Shown: positions 1 to 8,990 of the stretch, in pieces
Position numbering within the stretch: position 1 is the first letter of the stretch
Layout: the number at the start of each line of letters is the position of its first letter
Assembly (NCBI GenBank): GCA_018332375.1
Contig: BOPV01000001.1
Span: 3,348,001-3,412,000, forward strand
Direction of reading: 5' to 3'
DNA from: Roseiterribacter gracilis
GTDB taxonomy: Bacteria > Pseudomonadota > Alphaproteobacteria > BOG-932 > Roseiterribacteraceae
DNA length: 64,000 nt
Notes under the pieces: model-generated
Told to the model about the DNA's origin: nothing
What the model saw: the letters and a program-made list of their open reading frames with translations, nothing else
Databases searched by the model: none
Position numbers and translations under genes: made by a program

Positions 1-2
1 AC

Positions 3-500
3 GTCGCCGCGGGCAAGGTCAAGGCTTTCACCCCTGCGCCCTGCGCGACCAGCGCACCTTGGGCGTCGGATGCGGACACGGTTCCGTTGGTCGAGACTGC
101 CAACAGCCATCACATGCGCGTCGACGTGAAGGTCGACGGAAAGACGTTGCGCGCCGAGTTTGATTCCAGCCTGCGGCGCTCGGCGCTGACGTGGAGCGGC
201 ATGCGGCGGCTGGGACTGTCGCCGGATGGCGACGTCGAAACGACGCCAGACGGCGAGAAGCTGCGTCGCTATCAGAGTTTTGCGATCGGTGACGAAGAGA
301 TCCGCAACCCGCGCTTCGGCGTCGTTCGCGTGGTCGAAACCTGGTCGGCGAACGGCGGAACGGCGCGTCGAATCGAGATGGATTCCCAGCCCGATATGTA
401 TCTCGGCGCCGACTGGCTGCGCGCGCATCACGTCTATGTCGGGCGCGGCGCCAAGCAAGTGCACTTCACGTATAACGGCGGACCGGTCTTCGAAAAATGA
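3..500 (+). CDS. Aspartyl-protease-like protein, paralogue 1 (5' end outside window)
   Basis: The reading frame is open from base 3, so the start lies upstream of the window; an ATG at 87 would remove sequence that aligns with the two downstream paralogues. The visible part is the C-terminal lobe of a retropepsin/pepsin-like fold. It begins with a PCATSAPW segment matching PCAHTAPW in paralogue 2 and ends with YLGADWLRAHHVYVGRG and GPVFEK, both nearly identical in the paralogues. The position equivalent to the catalytic D-S-G reads AEFDSS, so the glycine is lost here. It overlaps the next gene by 4 bases (ATGA). Whether it is an active protease is unknown; the family assignment is by pattern only. 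Confidence 0.7.
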   Translation, partial: VAAGKVKAFTPAPCATSAPWASDADTVPLVETANSHHMRVDVKVDGKTLRAEFDSSLRRSALTWSGMRRLGLSPDGDVETTPDGEKLRRYQSFAIGDEEIRNPRFGVVRVVETWSANGGTARRIEMDSQPDMYLGADWLRAHHVYVGRGAKQVHFTYNGGPVFEK

Positions 501-1450
501 TGGGAACAAATATGCGCACGATCATTGCAGCGACCTGTTTTCTACTGGCCATCGCGCCCGCTGCATCCGCGCAGAGCTGTAACTTCCGGCTGAACGCCGA
601 CATCCCGCTCCGCTACAACGCGCAGGCCGGTGCGTTGCTGGTTGATGCCAAAGTTGGCGGCCAGCCGATTCCACTGATCGTCAGCACCAGCTCGCCGATG
701 ACGACATTGGGGCGCGCGACCGTCGATCGGCTCAAGCTGGAAACGCACTACGACAGCCGCTATCGCACGCGCGGACCCAGCAACGGCGACGTCCGCTTTC
801 TGCAGGTGACGCTTCCCGACTTCACGCTCGGGCAACACCGTCTCGGATCGCCCGAAGTGTTCGTGCAGGAAGGTACGTCCGACGGTGCAATGCCGACGAC
901 CGGGCGGCTCGGGCTCAACATTCTCTACGATTACGACATTGAGTTCGACGTCAAAGGCGGCCGCTTGAATCTCTACGAGTCAGTCCCGTGCGCCCATACG
1001 GCGCCGTGGTCGGGCGACGTGGAAACAGTCCCGTTGAATCACACACGCAAAGGGCAACGCGTGTTGTTCGACGTCACCGTCAACGGTCGCAAGATGCGCG
1101 CCGAACTCGACAGCGGCGCCCCGCGTACGATGATGACGTTGCGCGGCGCTCGGCGCCTCGGTCTTTCGGCCGACGGTATGCCGCCCGGTCCCGATTTGCT
1201 CGGCGTCGATGGCAAGATTCGCGCGACGAAGCTGCATCAGTTCGAGAGTTTCGCAATCGAAGGCGAAGAGATCCGCAATCCGCGCCTGCCGATCATCGAG
1301 TTTCTGAAATACCCGGGCTCAATCGCCTTCGATGGCGACATCGAGGTCTATGTCGGTGCCGACTGGCTGCGCGCGCATCACGTCTATATCGCACGCGGTA
1401 CGCACGAGATGCACTTCGCGTATGTCGGCGGCCCGGTATTCGAGAAATGA
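497..1450 (+). CDS. Secreted aspartyl-protease-like protein, paralogue 2
   Basis: A 317-residue protein with a signal peptide (hydrophobic core about residues 8-22, cleavage after ASA) and two half-domains of the retropepsin/pepsin type. The second lobe carries AELDSGAPRT (about residue 203), a proper D-S-G active-site triplet. The equivalent place in the first lobe reads VSTSSPMTT, with no aspartate. A Cys near the mature N-terminus and one in PCAHTAPW could form a disulfide in the periplasm. The C-terminus has VYVGADWLRAHHVYIARG and GPVFEK. Starts at 497, 500 and 512 are all possible; 497 gives the ATGA overlap seen at each junction of this operon. Substrate unknown. Confidence 0.75.
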   Translation: MMGTNMRTIIAATCFLLAIAPAASAQSCNFRLNADIPLRYNAQAGALLVDAKVGGQPIPLIVSTSSPMTTLGRATVDRLKLETHYDSRYRTRGPSNGDVRFLQVTLPDFTLGQHRLGSPEVFVQEGTSDGAMPTTGRLGLNILYDYDIEFDVKGGRLNLYESVPCAHTAPWSGDVETVPLNHTRKGQRVLFDVTVNGRKMRAELDSGAPRTMMTLRGARRLGLSADGMPPGPDLLGVDGKIRATKLHQFESFAIEGEEIRNPRLPIIEFLKYPGSIAFDGDIEVYVGADWLRAHHVYIARGTHEMHFAYVGGPVFEK

Positions 1451-2415
1451 CAGCCCGCGCCGGTACGCTTGTCGCCGCCCTGGTCTTGCTAAGCGCGTCG
1501 CCGACGCGCGCGGCTGAGCCGTGCAAGATCCCGTTGGTTGCCGAAGCGAAGATTGAGCACAAGGGTTCGATCTACGTGCAGGCGTCAATTCGCGGCGAGT
1601 CGGTTCCAATGGTCGTTCACACCAGTTCTGCGGTTACGTCGATCAGCAAAACGACGGCGCAGAAGTTCGGCCTCGAGCTCAGTCGTGAAACACGATATTC
1701 GCTGCACGGCACGCATGGCGAACTCGAAGCCTATAACGTCACAGTGCCCGACTTTGTAATCGGAAACGGGCGATTTCCAGAACTGCGTGCCATGGTTATC
1801 GAGGGCCGGGATAGCGGCGCCGCAGGCTCGTCTGTCGGCGCGATCGGCACGGATCTCTTGGGTGCATTCGATCTGGAGTTCGATGTGCAAGGCGGACGGT
1901 TCGTGCTGCACGAAAAGACGCGTTGCGCGCACGCGCCGCCCTGGCCTGCGGATTTCATCACGGTGCAACTTCTTCCGCTTCTTTCTGGACGCGTGCAGTT
2001 CAGCGTCAAGATTGACGGTCGTACGCTGAACGCTGAACTCGACAGCGGAGCAAACAGAAGCTTTCTGACCTCGGTCGGCGCGCGCAAACTCGGTATTACC
2101 CGCGACTCGCCCGGCATTGAGCGTGCGAGCGGACGCGCCGACGCAGACGGGCAGCCGCAAGAATCGTACGCGTATCGTTTTCAGAGCTTCGAGCTTGAAA
2201 GTGAAACCGTGCGCTATCCGCGGCTTTTCATCCGCGATGTGCTGACGAAGCTTTATCCGCAGACCTATCAGGGCGGGCAGGTGAAAGCCCGGTCGGAAGA
2301 GCCGCCCGACCTGTATCTCGGCGCCGACTGGTTGCGCGCGCACCGCGTCTATATCGGACGTGCCACCGACGAGATGCACTTCACCTATCTCAGCGGCCCG
2401 ATCTTCGAGAAATGA
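1447..2415 (+). CDS. Secreted aspartyl-protease-like protein, paralogue 3
   Basis: A 322-residue paralogue of the two preceding proteins. The start ATG at 1447 overlaps the previous stop by 4 bases and gives a clean signal peptide (LVAALVLLSASPTRA). The frame is open much further upstream, but that part is a shadow of paralogue 2. The second lobe has AELDSGANRSFLT with the D-S-G triplet; the first lobe has VVHTSSAVTS instead of an aspartate. The PCKIPL and RCAHAPPW cysteines and the YLGADWLRAHRVYIGR / GPIFEK ending are conserved with the neighbours. It has a longer insert near residues 220-265 than paralogue 2. Probably periplasmic; catalytic status uncertain. Confidence 0.75.
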   Translation: MTARAGTLVAALVLLSASPTRAAEPCKIPLVAEAKIEHKGSIYVQASIRGESVPMVVHTSSAVTSISKTTAQKFGLELSRETRYSLHGTHGELEAYNVTVPDFVIGNGRFPELRAMVIEGRDSGAAGSSVGAIGTDLLGAFDLEFDVQGGRFVLHEKTRCAHAPPWPADFITVQLLPLLSGRVQFSVKIDGRTLNAELDSGANRSFLTSVGARKLGITRDSPGIERASGRADADGQPQESYAYRFQSFELESETVRYPRLFIRDVLTKLYPQTYQGGQVKARSEEPPDLYLGADWLRAHRVYIGRATDEMHFTYLSGPIFEK

Positions 2416-3260
2416 GACACGCCGCCTGCTTCTTGTCGATGTTCCTTGCGGCATCTTTCTGGAGCACGGCGCAAGCGCGCGACCTGCCGTGCGACGGCGG
2501 TGTCGATCTTCGCCCGATCGCGGGGAAGAAGCTGATCGTGTTTGGTGAGCTCCACGGCACGATTGAGGGGCCGGCCTTCGTCGCTCGTGTTCTGTGCAGC
2601 CTCGCGCAGCGTGGCGAACGGTTGCAGTTGGGGCTGGAACAATGGGCCGGGTCGGAAGACGCGCCGCTTAAGACGTACATTCGCTCGAAGGGCACGAAGC
2701 AGGATCGGGCTGCGCTGTTCGCGACGCCGTCCTGGTCGCGCGAAGCCGCGGTGCACGACGGCAACGCCAGCATCGGTGTCTTTGACCTCGTCGAGTCCGT
2801 ACGCCGGTTGCGCGAAGCGGGCGCACCGATTGAGATCTTCGCTTTCAACAACAGTCACGACCTCGAAGGCAGCACGCGGCTCGAGCAGGCGACGGCCCAC
2901 GAGCGACGCATGGCAGAGAATGTCGAAAACGCGATCGCGGCAAATCCAGGCGCAACGACCGTGCTGATGGTCGGCGGCGCGCATGCGCGGCGTATCCCGC
3001 TGCGCGACGGCGCCCAGCCGCCGATGCTGACTTATCTGCTGCGGTTCGAGCCGGTGTCGCTTCGCATGGCATGGGACGCCGGCGCGGCGTGGCTGCTGAC
3101 CTCGACCTCCGGTCCGCGTCCGCAGCCTACATGGCGTTGCGACCCGCCGGGGCGCAAAGCCGAGCCGATTGAGCTTGGCTTTGAACCGGAAGCGGCGTTC
3201 GACGGCTGCTACACAGTCGGCGCCGTCACGGCCGCGCCGCCTGCGCGCGAGATGCGTTGA
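2412..3260 (+). CDS. ChaN/EreA-like secreted protein
   Basis: A 282-residue protein with a signal peptide ending near TAQA and no lipobox, so likely soluble in the periplasm. The motif IVFGELHGTIEGP (about residue 44) and the late VLMVGGAHARRIPL are characteristic of the ChaN-like/Tiki superfamily, whose members include iron-regulated haem-binding lipoproteins and EreA-type hydrolases. GE-H near the N-terminus and H near the C-terminus are the usual metal/haem or catalytic positions. It overlaps paralogue 3 by ATGA and closes the four-gene operon, so it is probably co-translated with the aspartyl-protease-like proteins. Function is inferred from fold family only. Confidence 0.7.
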   Translation: MRHAACFLSMFLAASFWSTAQARDLPCDGGVDLRPIAGKKLIVFGELHGTIEGPAFVARVLCSLAQRGERLQLGLEQWAGSEDAPLKTYIRSKGTKQDRAALFATPSWSREAAVHDGNASIGVFDLVESVRRLREAGAPIEIFAFNNSHDLEGSTRLEQATAHERRMAENVENAIAANPGATTVLMVGGAHARRIPLRDGAQPPMLTYLLRFEPVSLRMAWDAGAAWLLTSTSGPRPQPTWRCDPPGRKAEPIELGFEPEAAFDGCYTVGAVTAAPPAREMR

Positions 3261-3263
3261 CGA

Positions 3264-3677
3264 TTACGGCTTGGGCGGTGGCTTCAAGCTGATCTGTTCT
3301 TTGATCTCGTTGCCGATCACGGCCTGCAGCTCTTCCAGCCGGTCGCGTTGGGCGAAGCGGACTTTGTCGGTGATGCCCTGCAGTTCGAGAATCGAAATGA
3401 TCTCGGCGCCGATCCGGTCGTAGCGCGCCTTGAGTAGCGCGATATAGGCGTCGCGCGCTGCGTCTTCGCCCGGCACCAACCGTTCTGCGATGGGCAACAG
3501 GCGCACGCGCAATTTGCGTTTGCTGTCTTCGTCGAGCTTGGTCGCCAGCAGATCTTCCAGCGCACCGATCTGACGCTCGATCTCGACGCTGTTGGGGACC
3601 AGCGGTTTTGCCGGCGTGAGCTGCGCGCTGGCGGCGAGCGGCAAGACCAGCAGCGGCAGGGCCAGCAGCGCGCGCAT
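3264..3677 (-). CDS. Small secreted helical protein of unknown function
   Basis: A 137-residue protein with a typical signal peptide (LLALPLLVLPLAASA) followed by a largely helical, charged mature chain of about 118 residues and a proline-rich end (KPPPKP). No family recognised. It starts one base after the lolA stop, so the two are co-transcribed and probably translationally coupled. Being cotranscribed with an outer-membrane lipoprotein chaperone hints at an envelope role, which is inference only. It converges on the ChaN-like gene with a 3-base gap. Confidence 0.6.
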   Translation of the reverse strand: MRALLALPLLVLPLAASAQLTPAKPLVPNSVEIERQIGALEDLLATKLDEDSKRKLRVRLLPIAERLVPGEDAARDAYIALLKARYDRIGAEIISILELQGITDKVRFAQRDRLEELQAVIGNEIKEQISLKPPPKP

Positions 3678-3678
3678 C

Positions 3679-4314
3679 TCAGCGGGCCTTTGGTGTGCGT
3701 TTCGGTTCCTGGAAGACGAACAGCGCGGGATCGAGCTGCCCGCCGAATTGCGTGTTCGACAAAGTCACGTCGGTGACCTGGTTCTGCGCGTCGGTCACGC
3801 GCCACTGGCGCAAGGTCAGCGGCTGGTCCAGCAGCACCAGGGTCAAACGCCCGGCGCCGACATCGTTCGCTTGCGCGATCTCGACACGATAGACGTTGGC
3901 GAAATGTTCGAAGCTGGTGACCGTCAACTCGCCGCCGAACTGAATCTTTGGACGCAGAAACAGATTGGCCAGGGTGCGCTCGATCGGTGCCGACTGCGCC
4001 GAGCGGAGTTGCGCGTCCCAGAAGGTGATGTTGGTGCCGTCGGCGACGATCAGGTCCTGGCTCGGCGCCTTGAACTCGAACCGCAACCGGCCCGGACGCG
4101 ACAGCCAGAACGTGCCTTCGCCCGATTTGCCCGTGGTCGAGGTCTGCGCGAAATCCGCTTTCGCGGTGGTGATGCTGTCGAGATAGGTCTCGATCCGCTT
4201 CAGATCGGCGCGGTCTTTGTCGGTCAGCGCCGGCGGCTTTTGCGCGGCAGACTGGGCGAAAGCAGGCGCTGCCAAAAGCAGCGCGGCGGTGAGGGTGGCG
4301 AGGAAAGAGCGCAT
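3679..4314 (-). CDS. lolA: Outer-membrane lipoprotein carrier protein LolA
   Basis: A 211-residue periplasmic chaperone that carries lipoproteins from LolCDE to the outer membrane. The chosen ATG (4314) gives the signal peptide MRSFLATLTAALLLAAPAFA; an upstream in-frame ATG at 4374 adds 20 residues that do not look like a signal sequence. The mature protein has the LolA pattern: early LDSITTAKADFAQT, then GEGTFWLSRPGRLRFEFK and the later VTDAQNQVTDVTLSNTQFGG. Length fits the family. It lies 59 bases downstream of ftsK, and the ftsK-lolA neighbourhood is common in proteobacteria. Confidence 0.9.
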   Translation of the reverse strand: MRSFLATLTAALLLAAPAFAQSAAQKPPALTDKDRADLKRIETYLDSITTAKADFAQTSTTGKSGEGTFWLSRPGRLRFEFKAPSQDLIVADGTNITFWDAQLRSAQSAPIERTLANLFLRPKIQFGGELTVTSFEHFANVYRVEIAQANDVGAGRLTLVLLDQPLTLRQWRVTDAQNQVTDVTLSNTQFGGQLDPALFVFQEPKRTPKAR

Positions 4315-4373
4315 GGCGGCAGATATAACGCCGCCATACGAGATTTCATCACCCGTCCGCGCCGCAGGGCGCA

Positions 4374-6788
4374 TTACCCGTGATGCGAGATCAGGACTTC
4401 GCGCTTGCCGACATGGTTGGCCGACGAGACGACGCCTTCTTTTTCCATCTTTTCGATCAGGCGGGCGGCGCGGTTGTAGCCGATCTGCAGGTGGCGCTGG
4501 ATGAAGCTGGTCGAGGCCTTCTTCTCGCGCGCCACAAGGGCGACCGCTTGGTCGTACAGCGCATCGCCCGAGCCGCCGCCTTCGGCACCCTCTTCGCCAA
4601 GCGCCATCGCCATTTCGTCGTCTTCTTCGGTGACCGCCTCGACATAGTCGGGCTCGCCCTGCGCCTTCAGGAACTGGACGATCTTTTCGACTTCCTGGTC
4701 GCGTACGAACGGTCCGTGCACGCGCGTGATGCGTCCACCGGCCGCCATGTACAGCATGTCGCCCTGGCCCAGCAGCTGCTCGGCGCCGCTTTCCCCCAGG
4801 ATGGTACGGCTGTCGATCTTCGACGTGACCTGGAACGAGATGCGGGTCGGGAAGTTGGCTTTGATCGTGCCGGTGATGACGTCCACCGACGGGCGCTGCG
4901 TCGCCATGATCAAGTGAATGCCGGCGGCGCGCGCCATCTGCGCCAGACGCTGGATGGCTGCTTCGATGTCTTTGCCCGCAACCAGCATCAGGTCGGCGAA
5001 TTCGTCGACGATGACCACGATGAAAGGCAGCTCGGTCAGGTCGATCGGCTGGTCTTCGAAAATCGGCTTGCCGGTGTCGGGGTCGAATCCGGTCTGCACT
5101 TTGCGCAGCAGCATCTCGCCGCTGTCGCGTGCTTCGCGCAGGCGTGCGTTGTAGCCGTCGATATTACGCACGCCGAGCTTCGACATGGCGCGATAGCGGT
5201 CTTCCATCTCGCGCACGGTCCATTTCAGCGCGACGACCGCTTTCTTCGGATCGGTCACGACCGGCGCCAGCAGATGCGGGATGTTGTCGTAGACCGACAG
5301 TTCCAACATCTTGGGGTCGATCATGATGAAGCGGCACTTCTCCGGCGGCAGCGCGTAGAGGAGCGACAAGATCATCGTATTGACCGCAACCGACTTGCCC
5401 GAGCCGGTGGTGCCCGCAACCAGCAAATGCGGCATGCGCGTCAGGTCGGCGACGATCGGCTGACCGCCAATGTCTTTGCCGAGATGCAGCGCCAGCTTGT
5501 GCCCGGTCGTGTCGTCCAGCTCGAGCAGCTCGCGCATCAGCACGGTTTCGCGCTTGGCGTTTGGCAGTTCGATGCCGATCACGTTGCGGCCCGGCACGAC
5601 GGCGACTCGCACCGACACGGCCGACATCGAACGTGCAATGTCGTCGGCCAAGCCGATGACGCGCGACGACTTGGTGCCTGGCGCCGGTTCCAGCTCGTAC
5701 AAGGTGACGACGGGGCCGGGATGGATTTTGACGATCTCGCCTTTGACGCCGAAATCCTGCAGCACGCTGGTGAGCAGTTCGGCGTTCTTCTGCAGTGCGG
5801 TTTCTGACAGGCCCGGCGAACGATCCGACTCGCTGCCCTTCTGCAGCAGCTCCAGCGACGGCAGCTGATAGGAATCCGGCGACGGCAGATCGAGCGCGGT
5901 CTGGCGCTTCGGCGGCGCCACCGGCTTCTTCGGTTTTTGCGGCTCGATGCGCGGTGCGATCACAGCGGGCTGTGTGCGCGTCGCGACGATCGGTGCAGCG
6001 GCAACTTCATGGGCTGCTTCAAACGACGGCGCGGCGCGTTCCAACACCGGTGCTGCACGCGGTGCCTGCACCGTCGGTGCTTCGACTTGTTCGCGCGGTG
6101 CACGCACCAGCAACGACGCAAGCGCGCCGACGGCGCGATGCAGGCCGAACACGACCCACGCGCCCATCCATTTCAACGTGCGGCCGGCCTGCGCCAGACC
6201 TTCACGCCATTCCTGCATGCTGGCACCGAGCGACGCGGCCAGCAGGCCGGCGGCGATCAGTGCGAACAGAAACGCAGCCAGTGCCGCATCGACGCCGCTG
6301 CGTTCGACCGCACCCAGCAACAAGATGCCGACCGAACCGCCGAGCGTGCGGCCCAACGGCGCGAACAAGCCGTTCGGGACCGCGCCCAGCGCTGCCGACA
6401 CGCACAAAAACAGCAGCAACGACGCGATGCCGCGCAACCACCAGCGGCCGATCGGCTTGTGCCGCACCACGCGCCAGCCCCACGCCGCCAGAGTCAGCGG
6501 AATCAAACCGGCAGCGACGCCCAGAGTCTGCAGAAACAGGTCGGCGAAATAGGCACCGAACACGCCCAGCGCATTGCGCGCGCCCTGACCGATCGGAACC
6601 GCCGCGTTCCACGACGGGTCGCGCGGATTGTAGGTCAGCAACGCAACCAGCAGCAGCGCACCGACGCCGATCAAGGCGACGCCGCCGAATTCGATCGTGC
6701 GCCGCTTGATCGTTTCGCGCGCTGCATCGGGCAGCAAGGTGCGGCGTTCAGGCGGCGTGTAACCAGTGCGGGTGCGGGTCGTGGCCAT
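4374..6788 (-). CDS. ftsK: DNA translocase FtsK
   Basis: An 804-residue septal DNA pump that clears chromosome ends and activates XerCD at dif. The first 230 or so residues hold several membrane segments (first near residue 33). A proline/alanine-rich linker follows, then the RecA-like motor with Walker A GTTGSGKSVAVN (about residue 460) and Walker B FIVVIVDEFADLM. The end is the gamma winged-helix domain (SFIQRHLQIGYNRAARLIEKM) that reads KOPS. ATG at 6788 is preceded by AAGGA about 8 bases upstream; a TTG two codons earlier is less likely. The aminotransferase gene ends 2 bases before this start, so they form one transcription unit. Confidence 0.95.
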   Translation of the reverse strand: MATTRTRTGYTPPERRTLLPDAARETIKRRTIEFGGVALIGVGALLLVALLTYNPRDPSWNAAVPIGQGARNALGVFGAYFADLFLQTLGVAAGLIPLTLAAWGWRVVRHKPIGRWWLRGIASLLLFLCVSAALGAVPNGLFAPLGRTLGGSVGILLLGAVERSGVDAALAAFLFALIAAGLLAASLGASMQEWREGLAQAGRTLKWMGAWVVFGLHRAVGALASLLVRAPREQVEAPTVQAPRAAPVLERAAPSFEAAHEVAAAPIVATRTQPAVIAPRIEPQKPKKPVAPPKRQTALDLPSPDSYQLPSLELLQKGSESDRSPGLSETALQKNAELLTSVLQDFGVKGEIVKIHPGPVVTLYELEPAPGTKSSRVIGLADDIARSMSAVSVRVAVVPGRNVIGIELPNAKRETVLMRELLELDDTTGHKLALHLGKDIGGQPIVADLTRMPHLLVAGTTGSGKSVAVNTMILSLLYALPPEKCRFIMIDPKMLELSVYDNIPHLLAPVVTDPKKAVVALKWTVREMEDRYRAMSKLGVRNIDGYNARLREARDSGEMLLRKVQTGFDPDTGKPIFEDQPIDLTELPFIVVIVDEFADLMLVAGKDIEAAIQRLAQMARAAGIHLIMATQRPSVDVITGTIKANFPTRISFQVTSKIDSRTILGESGAEQLLGQGDMLYMAAGGRITRVHGPFVRDQEVEKIVQFLKAQGEPDYVEAVTEEDDEMAMALGEEGAEGGGSGDALYDQAVALVAREKKASTSFIQRHLQIGYNRAARLIEKMEKEGVVSSANHVGKREVLISHHG

Positions 6789-6790
6789 AC

Positions 6791-7993
6791 TCAATTTCCT
6801 TCGAGCAACGCTGCCATTCTTGGCAACGCATCGGCGAGAACGGGTAGATCGTGAACGAGCGCGACGCGCAGAAATCCCTGTGCGTGGTTGCGTCCGTCGG
6901 CGCCGGTCCGCGCCATATAGGCGCCCGGCAAGGTGCGAATTGCGGCTTCGGTCCAGAGGCGTTTTGCAGCGCGTTCGCCGTCACCGACATCGAGCCACAA
7001 AAAGAATCCACCGCCGGGACGCTGAAAGCCGAACCGTCCGGTGAAGCTCTTTTCGGCGAGGTCGAATTTGGCGCGATAGGCGCTGCGATTTTCTTCGACG
7101 TGTTTTTCGTCGTTCCACAACGCCGTCGCTGCTTCCAGCACCGGCAACGGCACGCCGCCCGATGCGAAGTTGCGCAAGCGCAAAAACAATTCCAGCGCAG
7201 CCGCATCGCCGGCGACAAAGCCGGCGCGCAAACCGGCTGCGCTCGATCGTTTCGACAGCGAGTGAAACACCAGCACGTTGGCAAACGGATCGGTCGTGCC
7301 GCCGATTGAAGCTGCGACTTCGAGCGCACCTGGTGGCGGCTCGTGGTCCCAGATCTCGGCGTAGCATTCGTCGACGGCGAGCAGGAAACCGTGTTTGCGC
7401 GCGAGCTTGATCGCGTGCGCGAGATAGGCGCGATCGGCGACTGCGCCTTCGGGGTTCGACGGTGTGCACAACATCAACAAGGCGGTGCGCGCCCAGTCCT
7501 GGTCGGCGACTGCGTGCAGGTCGGGTAGAAAGCCGCTTTCGGGCGTCGTGTTGAGCAAGCGCAGATCGGCGCCCGCCAATCGCGCGGCACCCTCGTACAC
7601 CGCGTAAGACGGGTTCGGGATCGCGATGCGTTTCTTGTTGCCGGCAGCGTCTTCGGTCGCGACCAGCAGCGCCACCTGGAACAACGCTTCGCGTGTGCCG
7701 GCGACGGGGATCACGTTGCGATCGGGATCGACCGCACCCTGCAGCCCGTAGCGGCGCGCAAGCCAGCCGGCGACCGCCTTCCGATAGGCGAGGGTCCCGG
7801 TCTGGGGCGGATACTTGCCCCAAAGATGGGTGTTCTTGGCCAGGGTGTCGGCCAGCAGGGCGGGCGGGGCGTGCTGGGGTTCGCCGACCGACAGGGCCAA
7901 CGGCGCGCGCGACTCCGGCGCCGGCGCGGACAAAAGCCGGGCCAGCCTGGTGAAGGGGTAGTCGTTGAGCGCCACCAGGCGCGGATTGAACAC
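6791..7993 (-). CDS. dapC: PLP-dependent aminotransferase, DapC-like (succinyldiaminopimelate transaminase)
   Basis: A 400-residue fold-type I aminotransferase. The N-terminus FNPRLVALNDYPFTRLARL and the LALSVGEPQH segment match the DapC group, which transaminates N-succinyl-2-amino-6-oxopimelate in lysine/diaminopimelate synthesis. The PLP lysine is in VFHSLSKRSSAAGLRAG, and the LCTPSNPEGA loop is the family's NP motif. I chose the GTG at 7993 because AAGGA sits 8 bases upstream and the protein then begins exactly where relatives do; the open frame to 8071 adds an Arg-rich stretch. Aspartate aminotransferase activity is an alternative. Located directly upstream of ftsK and divergent from a GntR regulator. 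Confidence 0.75.
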   Translation of the reverse strand: MFNPRLVALNDYPFTRLARLLSAPAPESRAPLALSVGEPQHAPPALLADTLAKNTHLWGKYPPQTGTLAYRKAVAGWLARRYGLQGAVDPDRNVIPVAGTREALFQVALLVATEDAAGNKKRIAIPNPSYAVYEGAARLAGADLRLLNTTPESGFLPDLHAVADQDWARTALLMLCTPSNPEGAVADRAYLAHAIKLARKHGFLLAVDECYAEIWDHEPPPGALEVAASIGGTTDPFANVLVFHSLSKRSSAAGLRAGFVAGDAAALELFLRLRNFASGGVPLPVLEAATALWNDEKHVEENRSAYRAKFDLAEKSFTGRFGFQRPGGGFFLWLDVGDGERAAKRLWTEAAIRTLPGAYMARTGADGRNHAQGFLRVALVHDLPVLADALPRMAALLEGN

Positions 7994-8201
7994 GTGCTGC
8001 GTCCTTGGGGGTCGGCCGTCCGGGCGTCTGGATGGTACGCGACGGGCCAGGGCCCAAGCAAGCGAAGCCAATGGTTTTGCCCCAATGACTTAGAGGGTGA
8101 GTCTTCGGCCTGACTCGAACAAGGTTCGCGGCATGGCCACGCCTCGGGCCGGTCCCGGCCTGGCGGTCGCGGCGGACCCGGGCGGCGGGTATAGAGGATC
8201 G

Positions 8202-8909
8202 GTGACGCCGGACGACCGCACTCCCCGCTCCCCTGGCCGCGCTTCCGCGGCCGAGCGGGCCTACACGGCGATTCGCCGGTCGATCCTGACCGGCGTCTAT
8301 CCGCCCAACGCCCGGCTGATCGAACAGGAGATCGCAGCCGGCTCCGGGGTCAGCCGGACGCCTGTGCGCGAGGCGCTGCGGCGCTTGTCGGCCGAGGGGC
8401 TGGTCGTGTTCTCGCCCAACCAGGGCGCCATGGTCGCGGGCTGGTCCGAACGCGACGCCACCGAAGTCTTCGCACTGCGCGAGCTGGTCGAGGTCTATGC
8501 CGCCGCCTGCGCCGCCGAACAGATCGACGAGGCTAGTCTCGCGACCTTGCGCGCATTGGCCGAAGCGATCCGCGCCGAAGCGATTGCGGCGCGGCCTGAC
8601 TACATCACGCGCATCATCGACCTGAATTCGCGCTTTCACCGCAGCCTGATCGAAGCGGCGGGCAGCGCGCGGCTGCGCGTGATGTTCAGCGCGGTGATCG
8701 AACTGCCACTGATCGCGCGGTCGTACCGCGCTTATTCGCACGACGAATTGTTACGTTCGACGGCGCAACATCTGGCAATCGTCGATGCAATCGCGGCGCG
8801 CGACGGCGACCGTGCCGCCGCGGCAATGCGCGAACATATTCAAACGGCAGCGCAGATTTTCAGCCAACGCGACGAAAACGACGCGGCGCGCGCCGACGCA
8901 GCCGAGTAA
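8202..8909 (+). CDS. GntR-family regulator with FCD domain
   Basis: A transcription factor with a winged helix-turn-helix at about residues 15-75 (SRTPVREALRRLSAEGLV is the recognition helix signature) and an all-helical FCD ligand domain (RELVEVYAAACAAEQ, FHRSLIEAAGSARL, QHLAIVDAIAARDGDRAAAAM). I prefer the GTG at 8202, which has a GAGG four to five bases upstream and gives 235 residues, the usual FadR/VanR size. GTG 8097 and ATG 8133 are in frame but add a Gly/Pro-rich leader. It is divergent from the dapC-ftsK unit across about 200 bases. Ligand and targets unknown. Confidence 0.8.
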   Translation: MTPDDRTPRSPGRASAAERAYTAIRRSILTGVYPPNARLIEQEIAAGSGVSRTPVREALRRLSAEGLVVFSPNQGAMVAGWSERDATEVFALRELVEVYAAACAAEQIDEASLATLRALAEAIRAEAIAARPDYITRIIDLNSRFHRSLIEAAGSARLRVMFSAVIELPLIARSYRAYSHDELLRSTAQHLAIVDAIAARDGDRAAAAMREHIQTAAQIFSQRDENDAARADAAE

Positions 8910-8990
8910 CCGTCTCGGACAACGTGTCGCTGGCGCAACGCGACACGCCTCTTTCAACGACTCCTATCCGCGTGCGACGCGTCGCACATC

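Noticed and set aside
988..1446. Upstream extension of the third aspartyl-protease paralogue
   Set aside because: In frame but Arg-rich and overlapping paralogue 2; ATG 1447 gives a signal peptide and the operon's ATGA overlap.
4380..5807. 475-codon plus-strand frame opposite ftsK
   Set aside because: Shadow of ftsK; His/Asp/Arg-rich and without motifs.
6981..8741. 586-codon minus-strand frame spanning the dapC and GntR region
   Set aside because: Covers two genes with strong homology in other frames; no domain recognisable.
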